From: Paenibacillus_V sp046244365
GTDB lineage: Bacteria; Bacillota; Bacilli; Paenibacillales; NBRC-103111
DNA length: 64,000 nucleotides
Assembly (NCBI RefSeq): GCF_046244365.1
Contig: NZ_CP176395.1
Location: 5,580,001 to 5,644,000 of the forward strand
Direction of reading: 5' to 3'
The notes below the pieces were generated by a model. The model had not been told where the DNA came from and did no database searches. It saw only the letters and a list, made by a program, of their open reading frames with translations. Made by a program: the position numbers and the translations under genes. This document shows positions 54,400-63,198 of the stretch, piece by piece; position 1 is the first letter of the stretch; the number at the start of each line of letters is the position of its first letter.

Positions 54400-55074
54400 T
54401 TACCGGGTCGACGGCTCGTTCGGCTTGGTCCGGGAAATCAATTTCTTGACGATGCCGGCGACGATTACGACAAGCGCAAGCACGATAGGCAGAAGCGTAT
54501 GAAGCAGGTCCGAATGGAAATACTCGCTTACTTTTTTGTCGCCGATGAACATTTCACCAGCCGTATAGCCGAGAATCCCTGCTCCGATAAAGACGAAAAC
54601 CGGGAATTTGTGCAGCAGCTTCATGACAAGCGTGCTTCCCCACACAATGATCGGTATGCTAAGTCCGATACCGAGAATAATAACGGCTACGTCATTCTTT
54701 GCGGCTGCCGCAATAGCAAGCACATTATCCAAGCTCATTACAAAGTCGGCCACGATAATGGTCCACACCGCTTTTCCGAGCGTGGTCGCCTCCTTGACGT
54801 TCGTTTCCCCTTCATCTTCGATCAGGAGCTTGACCGCGATCCACATAAGAAGGAAAGAGCCGGCCGCCTGGATATAGGGAACCTTCAGCAGCGAAACGGC
54901 GGCGATCGTCAGCACGAGCCGAAGCCCCACCGCTCCGAATGCGCCCCACCAAATCGCTTTTTTGCGCTGCTCAATGGGTAAATTTTTGCTGGCTAAAGCG
55001 ATGACTACCGCATTGTCCCCGCTAAGGACGATGTTGATCAACATAATTTCGAGAAAAAGCAAAAACCAATCCAT
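54400..55074 (-). CDS. TerC-family integral membrane protein
   Basis: This 224-residue membrane protein has seven predicted segments and the TerC signature IVLSGDNAVVIALA (about 15-28) and SLDNVLAIAAAAK. Members of this class in Bacillus export manganese or support metalation of secreted proteins. The upstream 156 bases lack a recognisable yybP-ykoY manganese riboswitch. ATG start at 55072-55074. Confidence 0.95.
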   Translation of the reverse strand: MDWFLLFLEIMLINIVLSGDNAVVIALASKNLPIEQRKKAIWWGAFGAVGLRLVLTIAAVSLLKVPYIQAAGSFLLMWIAVKLLIEDEGETNVKEATTLGKAVWTIIVADFVMSLDNVLAIAAAAKNDVAVIILGIGLSIPIIVWGSTLVMKLLHKFPVFVFIGAGILGYTAGEMFIGDKKVSEYFHSDLLHTLLPIVLALVVIVAGIVKKLISRTKPNEPSTR

Positions 55075-55230
55075 GCGAAAAGCCCCCTATATTCGCTTAC
55101 TATCGCAATCCCCGTTACCAAAGGTATATTCTAGAATTACGCTACATAATTTACGTTACGGCTCATTTCGAAACCGTACACCAAGGTTGTACTCGAAACA
55201 AGCATATCTTATGAGAAGAGGTGCTCGTTT

Positions 55231-55518
55231 ATGTCCAAATTATCCGCAGAACAAATTGCCGTTTATTTAAGAAAGCTGCAAAGCTGGAAATTCGAGAACA
55301 GCTCGCTTCATAAAACGTATCGTCTACCCTCGTTTGCAGCCGCCATTCGCTTCGTAGGACAGATCGCGGCGCTTGCCGAAACGGCCAACCACCATCCCGA
55401 CCTGCTCATCCGCAAAGATCGCGTAACCGTTTCGTTGACAACCCACGAAGAAAACGGCGTAACCGGCAAAGATTTTTCGCTTGCCCAGCAAATCGATTCG
55501 CTGTCCTCGTCCTTGTAA
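55231..55518 (+). CDS. phhB: 4a-hydroxytetrahydrobiopterin dehydratase
   Basis: This 95-residue pterin-4a-carbinolamine dehydratase has the catalytic motif AETANHHPDLLIRKDRVTVSLTTHE (about 50-74), with the His residues of the active site. It recycles the pterin cofactor of aromatic amino acid hydroxylases or repairs side products. ATG start after GAAGAGG. Divergent from TerC and converging on ThiI. Confidence 0.93.
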   Translation: MSKLSAEQIAVYLRKLQSWKFENSSLHKTYRLPSFAAAIRFVGQIAALAETANHHPDLLIRKDRVTVSLTTHEENGVTGKDFSLAQQIDSLSSSL

Positions 55519-55534
55519 ACGCCTCTGACCGGGT

Positions 55535-56764
55535 TCAGAAATAGGCGTCCATTTCCTCCGGTCGATTCGGGCTATTCTCGCCGTTCGTCTCCATGCTGAC
55601 GGTCAAAATTTCTCTGCTTTTCACCGCTTCTTCAACCGCGGCTTCCAGCCATTCCAGCGATTGCTCGATTCTCGCAACAAGATTCGGGTTTGGATTCGTG
55701 CTCGGCGACTTCGGTACAAACAGCGTGCAGCAGTCCTCATAGGGTAAAATGGACAGCTCAAAGGTGCCGATTTGCTCCGCCATGCGAATGATTTCGCTCT
55801 TATCCATCATAATAAGCGGACGGAGCAATGGCAAGCTTGCCGCACTGCCGATCGCGTTCAAGCTCGGGAGCGTTTGACTGGCTACCTGTCCCAGGCTGTC
55901 GCCCGTCACGATCGCTCCCGCAGCGCATTCCCCCGCGATCTTCTCGACTATCCGCAGCATGACTCTTCTCATCAGCGTAATCATCAAATTATCGACCGAA
56001 GCTTGCTTCAGCTTCGTCTGAATGTCCGTAAAGGACACCATGTGCAGTTTTAAGCTTCCGCTATAGACCGACAACGTTTGGGCCAAATCGATTACTTTTT
56101 GCTTCGCCCGCTCGCTCGTAAACGGATAGCTATGGAAGTGAACCGCCTCCACCTTGAGTCCGCGGCGCATGGCCAGCCAGCCGGCTACCGGACTGTCGAT
56201 GCCTCCGGAAAGCATGAGAAGCGCTTTGCCGTTGCTGCCGAGGGGATATCCTCCCGCACCCGGAAGCGACTCCGTAAATACGTAAGCCGCATCGTCCCGA
56301 ATATCGACCGTCACTACCGCTTCCGGATGGTGGACGTCCACTTTCAATTCGCGAATGGCTCTAAGCACATGCCCGCCGATCAAGCCAAGCAGCTCCGGCG
56401 TCGCATGCGGAAACGATTTATTGGCGCGGCGAACCGTAACCCTGAACGTTTTCGGTTGAACCGGAATCGCGTATACGGCTTCCAGCGCAGCCTCGCGCAG
56501 TGCTTCCAGCGTAAGCTCCGTTCGCACGGCCGGGCTGTACGAGGTTAGACCGAATACTTTGGATAGCGCCTCGGCAACTCCCTCGTACGGTTCTCCGTTT
56601 AACTGCAAATAAATGCGTCCGAATTCGCTGCTGCTGGTCAGCCGCGGATATGCTCTAAACACCAGCATTTGCAGCTGGTGCATCATTTGTTTCTCAAACC
56701 GGTGACGATTCCGGCCTTTTAACGTTAGTTCCCCTAGTCGTACAATCACCGTGTCCGTTTTCAT
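55535..56764 (-). CDS. thiI: tRNA 4-thiouridine synthase ThiI
   Basis: This 409-residue enzyme adds sulfur to uridine 8 of tRNA and takes part in thiamin thiazole synthesis. It has a ferredoxin-like domain and THUMP domain (about 1-165) and the PP-loop motif SGGIDSP (about 184-190), later a catalytic Cys region CCTLFVP. There is no rhodanese domain, as usual in Bacillota. I chose ATG 56762-56764, 6 bases after GGAGGG. The cysteine desulfurase gene lies directly upstream and supplies sulfur. Confidence 0.95.
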   Translation of the reverse strand: MKTDTVIVRLGELTLKGRNRHRFEKQMMHQLQMLVFRAYPRLTSSSEFGRIYLQLNGEPYEGVAEALSKVFGLTSYSPAVRTELTLEALREAALEAVYAIPVQPKTFRVTVRRANKSFPHATPELLGLIGGHVLRAIRELKVDVHHPEAVVTVDIRDDAAYVFTESLPGAGGYPLGSNGKALLMLSGGIDSPVAGWLAMRRGLKVEAVHFHSYPFTSERAKQKVIDLAQTLSVYSGSLKLHMVSFTDIQTKLKQASVDNLMITLMRRVMLRIVEKIAGECAAGAIVTGDSLGQVASQTLPSLNAIGSAASLPLLRPLIMMDKSEIIRMAEQIGTFELSILPYEDCCTLFVPKSPSTNPNPNLVARIEQSLEWLEAAVEEAVKSREILTVSMETNGENSPNRPEEMDAYF

Positions 56765-56821
56765 AAACATCCCTCCACCATGCCAGAAGCCATTCAAGTT
56801 GTTCCAATCTCGTTCTCGATG

Positions 56822-57967
56822 TTACTTCAGGATTCGAAGCTTCTCGACGACCTGTTTCAAGCATTCGCCGAAAAAGTCGATATCCTCCGCCGTATGCGCC
56901 GCCGAAAAGCTGACCCTGAGACCGCTGACGGCGCGTTCCTTGCCGCAGCCCATCGCCAGCAGCACGCGGCTTGGCAGCTCTTCGCCGGAAGCGCACGCCG
57001 AGCGGGTAGAAATACAAATGCCATGTTGTTCTAAAGCATGCACGACGACTTCCGATTTCATTCCGGGAAACGAGAAATGGACGAGCTGCGGCGCCATTTC
57101 GTTCATTGCGGGCGATCCGTTCATGATCAGATCCGGCATGCCCGCCAGCTTATCCTCAAGCCGCTTCCGCAGGCCGTACAGCTTGTCCGCATTCGCCTGC
57201 TGATCCTGCACGGCCATTCGCACCGCCTTGGCCATCCCGACGATCAGCGGCACGTTTTCCGTTCCGGAACGAAGCCCGGATTCCTGACCGCCCCCGACGA
57301 GCTGCGGCGTCAAGCTGACTCCCTTGCGTACGTAAAGCAAGCCTGCTCCTTTCGGCCCGTGCACCTTATGCGCCGAAACGCTTAGCAAGTCGGCGCCAAG
57401 CTCCTTTGGCGAGACATATAATTTCCCGATACTTTGTATGGCGTCGACATGAAACAAGATGCCGGGATACGCTTTAATCAATTCTCCGATCTGCTGAACG
57501 GGTTGAATCCTTCCGACCTCGTTATTTACATGCATGATACTGACAAGAATCGTATCGTCCGATAGAGCGCTTCGAACGTCTTCAACCCTAACGGCTCCCG
57601 TCTCGTCAACCGGAAGATAGGTTATTCGGTACCCCTCTTCCTCCAGCTGCTTGCAGCAATCGTAAACGGAAGCATGCTCGACGGAGCTCGTAATAATGTG
57701 TTTGCCGCGATTGCGGTAGCTGCGCGCAGCTCCTTTGATCGCCAAGTTGTTGCTCTCGGTTCCGCCCGACGTAAACACAATTTCATCCGGGCGGCATTTC
57801 AAGGATCCGGAAACGACTTCACGGGCTTTGCGCAGCAACTGCTCGGCTTCCAATCCGATTCGATGTATCGACGAAGGATTGCCGTAATGCCGTTTCATCA
57901 CATCGGTAACGGCCGTAATCACTTCTTCATGCGGCGGCGTTGTGGCGCACATATCGAAATAAAGCAA
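56822..57967 (-). CDS. Cysteine desulfurase (NifS/IscS class, ThiI partner)
   Basis: This 381-residue PLP enzyme takes sulfur from cysteine. Key features are TSGGTESNN (about 67-75), SAHKVHGPKG with the PLP lysine (about 199-208), and the catalytic Cys in RSACASGEELPSRVL. It starts at TTG (57965-57967), about 7 bases after GAGGTGA. It is 57 bases before thiI, in the same arrangement as nifZ-thiI of Bacillus. Confidence 0.95.
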   Translation of the reverse strand: MLYFDMCATTPPHEEVITAVTDVMKRHYGNPSSIHRIGLEAEQLLRKAREVVSGSLKCRPDEIVFTSGGTESNNLAIKGAARSYRNRGKHIITSSVEHASVYDCCKQLEEEGYRITYLPVDETGAVRVEDVRSALSDDTILVSIMHVNNEVGRIQPVQQIGELIKAYPGILFHVDAIQSIGKLYVSPKELGADLLSVSAHKVHGPKGAGLLYVRKGVSLTPQLVGGGQESGLRSGTENVPLIVGMAKAVRMAVQDQQANADKLYGLRKRLEDKLAGMPDLIMNGSPAMNEMAPQLVHFSFPGMKSEVVVHALEQHGICISTRSACASGEELPSRVLLAMGCGKERAVSGLRVSFSAAHTAEDIDFFGECLKQVVEKLRILK

Positions 57968-58013
57968 ATGCTATCACCTCGGCTGCTTCTTCTTCCTCTA
58001 ACTGAACAAAAAG

Positions 58014-58038
58014 AAAAAAGATCGGAACCGATCTTTTC
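58014..58038 (-). terminator. Terminator after the lytic transglycosylase gene
   Basis: AAAAGATCGG (58016-58025) pairs perfectly with CCGATCTTTT (58028-58037). Confidence 0.85.
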
Positions 58039-58052
58039 TCGACCAAAACGTA

Positions 58053-58697
58053 TTATACTTGATAACCCTTCACCAATTCCAACACTTTATTTACGTATTG
58101 CTGCGTTTCTTTCGGCAGTTCGGCAAATTTGGCCTGAAGATCCGCCTCGGTACGGATTCCCATCCGGTCGATGCGGGTAGGCCCCGCATTGTACGCGGCT
58201 AGCGCGATCGCTTCGCTTCCGTTGTATTTGCTCAGCAACTCGGATAAGAACCGTGTGCCGCCGTTAATATTCTGCTCCGGATCGAAGGAATCGGTCACGC
58301 CGAGACTTCTAGCCGTGGCATCCATGAGCTGCATGAGCCCTTTGGCTCCGGCACCGGAGACGGACTGCGAATCGAATGACGATTCCGCATGAATGACTGA
58401 TTTCACCAAACTTGCCGCTACTCCGTGCTTCGTACTGGCTTGTTCGATGAGCGGATCGAACGCCGAAGGTCCCGCCAAGCCGGGATGCAAAGAAGCCGTG
58501 CGCGCAAGCAGATTTGCAGCAGGAACGACCTTATTGTTCGAAGGGAATGAGGAGGATTGCTCTCCCAGCAGAAGCTCCAGCATTTCCCCGAACGGCTGAG
58601 AATCGGCTTGCGCTGCGCTGTCGGAGGACAACAGGTTGATTCGGTTCGAAAATTGGATCTCTATTAGCTGCTTCATGATTCTCGGATCGATACTCAT
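58053..58697 (-). CDS. Lytic transglycosylase domain protein
   Basis: This 214-residue protein has an SLT domain in its C-terminal half (about 95-205), with catalytic Glu in VIHAESSFDSQSVSG, then GLMQLMDATA and AYNAGPTRIDRMG. It cleaves peptidoglycan glycan strands. No signal peptide is seen, so export may be non-classical, as in similar Bacillus YjbJ-like proteins. I chose ATG 58695-58697 with AGGGGAG upstream. Confidence 0.92.
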   Translation of the reverse strand: MSIDPRIMKQLIEIQFSNRINLLSSDSAAQADSQPFGEMLELLLGEQSSSFPSNNKVVPAANLLARTASLHPGLAGPSAFDPLIEQASTKHGVAASLVKSVIHAESSFDSQSVSGAGAKGLMQLMDATARSLGVTDSFDPEQNINGGTRFLSELLSKYNGSEAIALAAYNAGPTRIDRMGIRTEADLQAKFAELPKETQQYVNKVLELVKGYQV

Positions 58698-58849
58698 GTT
58701 AACTCCCCTGCCCGTTTCCACACTAGTCCGCGGAATGATCTGTTCAATAAAGTCATTGTACAAGCTTTTTCATTTTTGTACCAGAGCATTATTTACTATT
58801 TTGTCCAATGAATGCTTGTATAAGCGCAAGGACCTTTACGCCAAATAAA

Positions 58850-58886
58850 ACACATGGGCGGATGGCAATGCCATCCGCCCATGTGT
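58850..58886 (-). terminator. Long perfect hairpin after the DUF4190 gene
   Basis: An 18-base arm starting ACACATGGGCGGATGGCA is perfectly repeated inverted around one base. The minus strand continues TTTATTTGG. Strong intrinsic terminator. Confidence 0.88.
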
Positions 58887-58898
58887 TTGAGCTAACCG

Positions 58899-59546
58899 TT
58901 ATGCATAATAAGGAACAAGGAAAAAATAGGCCAATAACGAAACGAGCCCGATCCCCATCGTCCAAGCCCCAAGGCCGCGGCTGCCGCGAACGTAGGCCAC
59001 GATTCCGACAATGACGGCGATCGTACCGATCACTGCCGGCCATACGAATAAAGAAATGACGGCAAGCACTAAGCCGAACCAGCCGAGAGCCGCTCCCTCC
59101 GAGCTCTTCGCTTCCGCATCGTTCCGGCCGTCGTCGCGCCGTTCAAGCCTTACGTCAGGATCGGCTCCGATTCCGGACGGGTAGGCGATTTCCGAGGCAA
59201 ATTCGGCATCCTGTTCGAACGGCTCTTCCGCAAGCCCGGAAGGACTGGATGAATATGGCTCTTTCTGACGGGTGGACGAATATCCCCACTCGTTGCCGCT
59301 TACCGGCAAAGTCGACTGGTACGTCCGGCTTAGTTCGGATGATACCGAATCCGATTCATACGCATCGAGGTTGAACGCATCCGATTGAGCGGGCATCGAG
59401 GTCGCGGCGATCGTTTCGGAGGAGTCCGTTTTAACGGGTCCAGCCGAAGCTTGCGACTGGAACGAATCCGGTACGCCCGATTCGTTCTTGCCGGAATGAA
59501 CCGGATTCTTATGCTCCTTGTGCGAGTGGTGCTTGTGTTTAGTCAT
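58899..59546 (-). CDS. DUF4190 membrane protein with long polar N-terminus
   Basis: This 215-residue protein has a disordered His/Lys/Ser-rich stretch (about 1-140) and then two membrane segments with the DUF4190 pattern LGWFGLVLAVISLFVWPAVIGTIAVIVGIVAYVRGSRGLGAWTMGIG. ATG start with AAAGGAG. Function unknown. Confidence 0.85.
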   Translation of the reverse strand: MTKHKHHSHKEHKNPVHSGKNESGVPDSFQSQASAGPVKTDSSETIAATSMPAQSDAFNLDAYESDSVSSELSRTYQSTLPVSGNEWGYSSTRQKEPYSSSPSGLAEEPFEQDAEFASEIAYPSGIGADPDVRLERRDDGRNDAEAKSSEGAALGWFGLVLAVISLFVWPAVIGTIAVIVGIVAYVRGSRGLGAWTMGIGLVSLLAYFFLVPYYA

Positions 59547-59607
59547 GCTGTTGCTCCTTTTCTACGAGTAGTCCATTCCGCTTGCTTTTCCTACTCCCAA
59601 AAACGGA

Positions 59608-59814
59608 TTAGCGTTTCTGCACAAAGGTTTGACAGCATGTACTGCGCGAGTTGGAAGCTTCATCCTGGTGATCGGAGCCGAGCTCTCCAGCAAATTCTTC
59701 TTTCACGTTAGCGGAAGCGTGGGCGTCCACCTCGATTTGGATGCTGGATGCGTTGCAGTTATTCCCTTCGGTCCAAAATCCGCAGTTTGCCACCGTACAT
59801 TTTACATCAGGCAT
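59608..59814 (-). CDS. DUF1540 cysteine-rich protein
   Basis: This 68-residue protein matches DUF1540 (DVKCTVANCGFWTEGNNCNASSIQIEVDAHA), with five or more cysteines that could bind metal. ATG 59812-59814 after GGGAGG. Function unknown; similar small proteins occur in many spore formers. Confidence 0.88.
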   Translation of the reverse strand: MPDVKCTVANCGFWTEGNNCNASSIQIEVDAHASANVKEEFAGELGSDHQDEASNSRSTCCQTFVQKR

Positions 59815-59869
59815 GTTCGTCACCTCCCAGTACAAGTGTCTCCTTCACGGGAAGGGTCAATCCGAGTGA

Positions 59870-59906
59870 AAAAAAGACAGAGGCGCCAATTGGCTGCCTC
59901 TGTCTT
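59870..59906 (-). terminator. Terminator after ypuI
   Basis: AAGACAGAGGC (59874-59884) pairs with GCCTCTGTCTT (59896-59906); the minus strand continues into TTTTT. Confidence 0.9.
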
Positions 59907-59919
59907 GGAATGAAAAAAA

Positions 59920-60420
59920 TTATACCTTCTCGCCTTGCATTCTGCGTTGGGTAATGTAGTCCGTTTCGTAATAAGACAAGTCTTCACGCAGTTCCTCGAA
60001 AATTTTGGAAAGCTCGATCGTCAGATCGCGAACGTCGCGCACCGGTTTTTTGCGGAAGCGAATGGCGTCCTGTCCGGTATAGGCATAGCGTCCGTCTTCG
60101 GAATAACACTCGTTCTTAGGGTAGAAAAAGCCGTTTACGCACGTATGATACACATCATAAAGCACGCGCTCGGAGTATTCGACGTTGAATGTAGGGCGGC
60201 GCAGGCTTACGCCGAGCTTTTCATATGCCACTTCGCAAAACACAAGCAGATGACGCATATCGGACAAGTATGAACGATAAAAGTCATCATTCGACGGATC
60301 GTTCTCCGTATTCAGTTGAGCGAGCGAATGATTGTTAAGGAATAGCTCCAATTTGCCGATTGCGGTTTTTAATTTGTCCTTGGACGATTCGCAAATACTT
60401 CTCACTTGAGACACCGTCAT
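59920..60420 (-). CDS. ypuI: YpuI-family protein (DUF3907)
   Basis: This 166-residue soluble protein matches the YpuI/DUF3907 family, with MRHLLVFCEVAYEKLGVSLRRP and a Tyr-rich centre (VYHTCVNGFFYPKNECYSEDGRYAYTG). ATG start with AAGGAGG at proper spacing. Function unknown. Divergent from the subtilase gene. Confidence 0.9.
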   Translation of the reverse strand: MTVSQVRSICESSKDKLKTAIGKLELFLNNHSLAQLNTENDPSNDDFYRSYLSDMRHLLVFCEVAYEKLGVSLRRPTFNVEYSERVLYDVYHTCVNGFFYPKNECYSEDGRYAYTGQDAIRFRKKPVRDVRDLTIELSKIFEELREDLSYYETDYITQRRMQGEKV

Positions 60421-60642
60421 GTCAAAAAGACCTCCTTGGGCGGGTTACTTCGGCTAACAGGTGTTCATGCTATCATCGTACCATAAATTTTCTGTAAACG
60501 GTATAACGAAAAAGGCCTTCTTGCCGCATAAAACATCGGCCCGCATTCCAACCTAACCTTGAAGATTATAAACCGATTCGCTGCAAAAAACAATAAACCA
60601 CGCATAAAACGAACAGGTGTTATGGCGTGAAGGGAGGTTTCC

Positions 60643-62577
60643 ATGCGGAAACAAGTCGGAGCGGTACTCGTTGCAGCGGCACTTGTCGCAATACTTATCC
60701 CGCAGCAAGGAAAAACGCCGGATGTTCCGGATAAACCGGAGGCATTATCGGCCGACAAAGAAATATCGATCAAGCAAGCCCAGGTGGACCAAGACGTCAA
60801 AGATACGGATTTGCTCTGCCGCAGTCAATGCATGCTCGATCTTCACGCGGCGGCGGAGAAGCTTCCCGATAACGGAGAGGAACCGATCCGCGCGGCTTTG
60901 GCGGCCTTGCAGAAGGAGCATCCGCATATGGAGAAGCTGATTTGGACTCCCCATGATGCTCCTCTGGAGATGGGCACGGGCGTCGGCAATGTGCCGGAGA
61001 GTGTCGTTCAGCAGGCAGGTCACGAGTTTGAGCGGGCGAAGGAAGCTGCGAAGAACCGTCAAGATTACGAATCGCCGCCCCTTCAAGCTGGAGGAGATAA
61101 TTATTTCGTATTGGGCGTTTCATCCCCTAGCAAGGACGGCGCTTTGGTCGGGCTCGTCCATCAGGACATTCTTCGTCATGTAAAGGATCATCAAATTAAA
61201 AATTTACGCGTTGTCCCTTATCCCGCGGATAACAATTGGAAAATCGAGTCCGTCGACTCCAAAACCTTGCAGGATGTGAAGGTCGATCATCCCGAGGACA
61301 ACGAAGGGACGAGCCATTACCACAAGTTCGAGGTCGTCGTCAAATTCAAAAAAGAACCTACGGAAGCCGACCTGAAAAAAATACGCGCGGATATCCAAGC
61401 CCACTCGGTTCGCAAATTGGGCTATACGTACATTTTTCGTTCCTCCGCCATGGAGGCGAAGCAGCTTATGGATTACTTCCAGAAATGGGGCGTCGATTAT
61501 GCCGAGCCGCATTTCTTGTACATGACGAACACCGCAATAAAGCAGCTTGAGCAAAAAGATCCTTACGGGACCGTCGATAGCTCCAAAATGCAGGCTAACG
61601 GCGGCAGTGAAGCATCGGAACAAGCGGCTGCCCCGAAGCCGAACGATATTTTATACGGCAAGTATCAATGGAATTTGCCCATCATCGCCACCGAATCGGG
61701 ATGGACGATCGGCAAAGGCACGAAGGACGTCGTCGTAGCCGTCGTAGATACCGGCGTAGATCTCGATCACCCCGATCTCAAAGGCCGTCTTCTGGATGGC
61801 TATAACGTAATTAACAACGATGCATCGCCGCAGGACGACGTCGGACACGGCACGCATGTCGCAGGCGTCATATCCGCGCTTACGGATAACCGCGAGGGTG
61901 TAGCCGGCATGACTTGGTACAATCCGGTGCTGCCGGTCAAAGTGCTTGACGAAACCGGAGCCGGCAGTACCTACGCCGTCGCGCAGGGCATCATTTGGGC
62001 GGCCGATCACGGAGCGAAAGTCATCAATATGAGTCTGGGCAATTACGCCGATGCGAACTTTTTGCATGATGCCATTAAATACGCGTACGACAAAGATATC
62101 GTGCTTATTGCGGCGAGCGGCAACGATAACACCGAAAAACCCGGGTATCCCGCCGCTTATCCGGAAGTATTCGCCGTCGCTGCCATCGATTCGAACAAAA
62201 GTAAAGCGAGCTTTTCCAATTATGGCGAATATATCGATGTGGCGGCGCCGGGCGTGAGTATCGCCAGCACCTATCCGCATAACCAGTACGCCGCGCTGTC
62301 CGGCACCTCGATGGCCAGCCCGCATGTCACGGCTCTGGCTGCGCTCATCCGTTCCGTCAATCCGCTGCTTAAGAATACGGAAGTGATGGATATTATGCGC
62401 CAGACGGCATCCGATTTGGGGCCGGCCGGGAAGGACAACTATTTTGGCTACGGGCAGATCGATGTCGTCAAAGCGCTCAAGGCCGCCCAGCAAAGCCGAG
62501 GCTCGCTCGGTTTCTGGTATCAATGGATGAATCGTGAGCTGAAGCAGGCCGAAGCGAAAGCCATGGCACAAAAATAA
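60643..62577 (+). CDS. Secreted subtilase (S8 peptidase) with long N-terminal region
   Basis: This 644-residue secreted serine protease has a signal peptide (about 1-24). About 310 residues of N-terminal region follow, with a motif TPHDAPLEMGTGVGN and a fervidolysin-like prodomain (KFEVVVKFKKEPTEADLKKIR and YAEPHFLYM). The S8 catalytic domain has Asp369 (VVDTGVD), His402 (GHGTHVAG), Asn494 (AASGNDN) and Ser556 (GTSMASPHV). ATG start with GGGAGG. It probably matures by autoprocessing after about residue 340. Confidence 0.95.
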   Translation: MRKQVGAVLVAAALVAILIPQQGKTPDVPDKPEALSADKEISIKQAQVDQDVKDTDLLCRSQCMLDLHAAAEKLPDNGEEPIRAALAALQKEHPHMEKLIWTPHDAPLEMGTGVGNVPESVVQQAGHEFERAKEAAKNRQDYESPPLQAGGDNYFVLGVSSPSKDGALVGLVHQDILRHVKDHQIKNLRVVPYPADNNWKIESVDSKTLQDVKVDHPEDNEGTSHYHKFEVVVKFKKEPTEADLKKIRADIQAHSVRKLGYTYIFRSSAMEAKQLMDYFQKWGVDYAEPHFLYMTNTAIKQLEQKDPYGTVDSSKMQANGGSEASEQAAAPKPNDILYGKYQWNLPIIATESGWTIGKGTKDVVVAVVDTGVDLDHPDLKGRLLDGYNVINNDASPQDDVGHGTHVAGVISALTDNREGVAGMTWYNPVLPVKVLDETGAGSTYAVAQGIIWAADHGAKVINMSLGNYADANFLHDAIKYAYDKDIVLIAASGNDNTEKPGYPAAYPEVFAVAAIDSNKSKASFSNYGEYIDVAAPGVSIASTYPHNQYAALSGTSMASPHVTALAALIRSVNPLLKNTEVMDIMRQTASDLGPAGKDNYFGYGQIDVVKALKAAQQSRGSLGFWYQWMNRELKQAEAKAMAQK

Positions 62578-62584
62578 GCAAACA

Positions 62585-62620
62585 AAGAAGCTGCCCCTTT
62601 CGCCAAGGGCAGCTTCTTTA
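62585..62620 (+). terminator. Terminator after the subtilase gene
   Basis: AAAGAAGCTGCCC (62585-62597) pairs with GGGCAGCTTCTTT (62607-62619). Confidence 0.9.
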
Positions 62621-62655
62621 TTTGCCGGAGATTCATTTGCATTAATCAAACAATA

Positions 62656-62697
62656 AAAGGCTACCCCTTCGTCATCTGCATGACTTTGGAATAGCCT
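62656..62697 (-). terminator. Terminator after rnpB
   Basis: AGGCTA (62659-62664) pairs with TAGCCT (62692-62697), with an inner GTCAT/ATGAC stem. The minus strand ends in TTTTATTG. Confidence 0.8.
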
Positions 62698-62713
62698 CTC
62701 TCGTTAATCGTTA

Positions 62714-63119
62714 ATGGAAAGTTTGCCGTAAGCCGGGTTCTGTACTTCCAGTGGTCCGAACGGGAACGACCCTCCCACCATTGAAGCGACAATCATCTTT
62801 CTAGGCCGTACATTGCTGCACGGCTCAAGCGACCAACCCGGACGCGCCTCGGGCTAAGGCTGCGAGCCGAACTCGCGGCGTCCCTCTTAGGTCTTGCTCC
62901 AGATGGGGTTTACCAGGGAGGAAGTCACCAGCCTCCCTCGTGGTCTCTTACACCACGGTTCCACCCTTGCCTGTGTGCGTGAGCACCATCGGCGGTCCAT
63001 TTCTGTGGCACTATCCTTCAGCTCGCGCTGACTGGACGTTATCCAGCATCCTGCCCTGTGGAGCCCGGACTTTCCTCTCGCGGCTAAGCCGCCAGCGATT
63101 GTCTGTCAAACTTCCCAAT
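62714..63119 (-). ncRNA. rnpB: RNase P RNA, Bacillus type (class B)
   Basis: The minus strand carries the universal core AGAGGAAAGTCCGGGCTCC near the 5' end and ACAGAACCCGGCTTAC at the 3' end (62728-62743). The terminal P1 helix is formed by GGAAGTTTG and CAAACTTTCC. The length of about 406 bases fits class B. It is the catalytic RNA that cuts tRNA 5' leaders. Confidence 0.96.
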
Positions 63120-63128
63120 CCATTTGCT

Positions 63129-63157
63129 AGTATACATCGCTTGCGAAGCAAACACAA
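63129..63157 (-). promoter_or_regulatory. Probable rnpB promoter
   Basis: TTGTGT (63152-63157), 17 bases, TATACT (63129-63134), predicting transcription from about 63120, where the P1 helix begins. Confidence 0.65.
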
Positions 63158-63198
63158 CTATCAATTCGCTCCATCCTTAGAAGAAGCTCCCTCATCTG

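Noticed and set aside
55075..55230. yybP-ykoY manganese riboswitch before TerC
   Set aside because: The conserved loops and paired helices of that aptamer could not be found in the leader.
61651..62649. 332-residue minus-strand frame over the subtilase
   Set aside because: It is antisense to the catalytic domain with intact Asp/His/Ser motifs, so it is a shadow.
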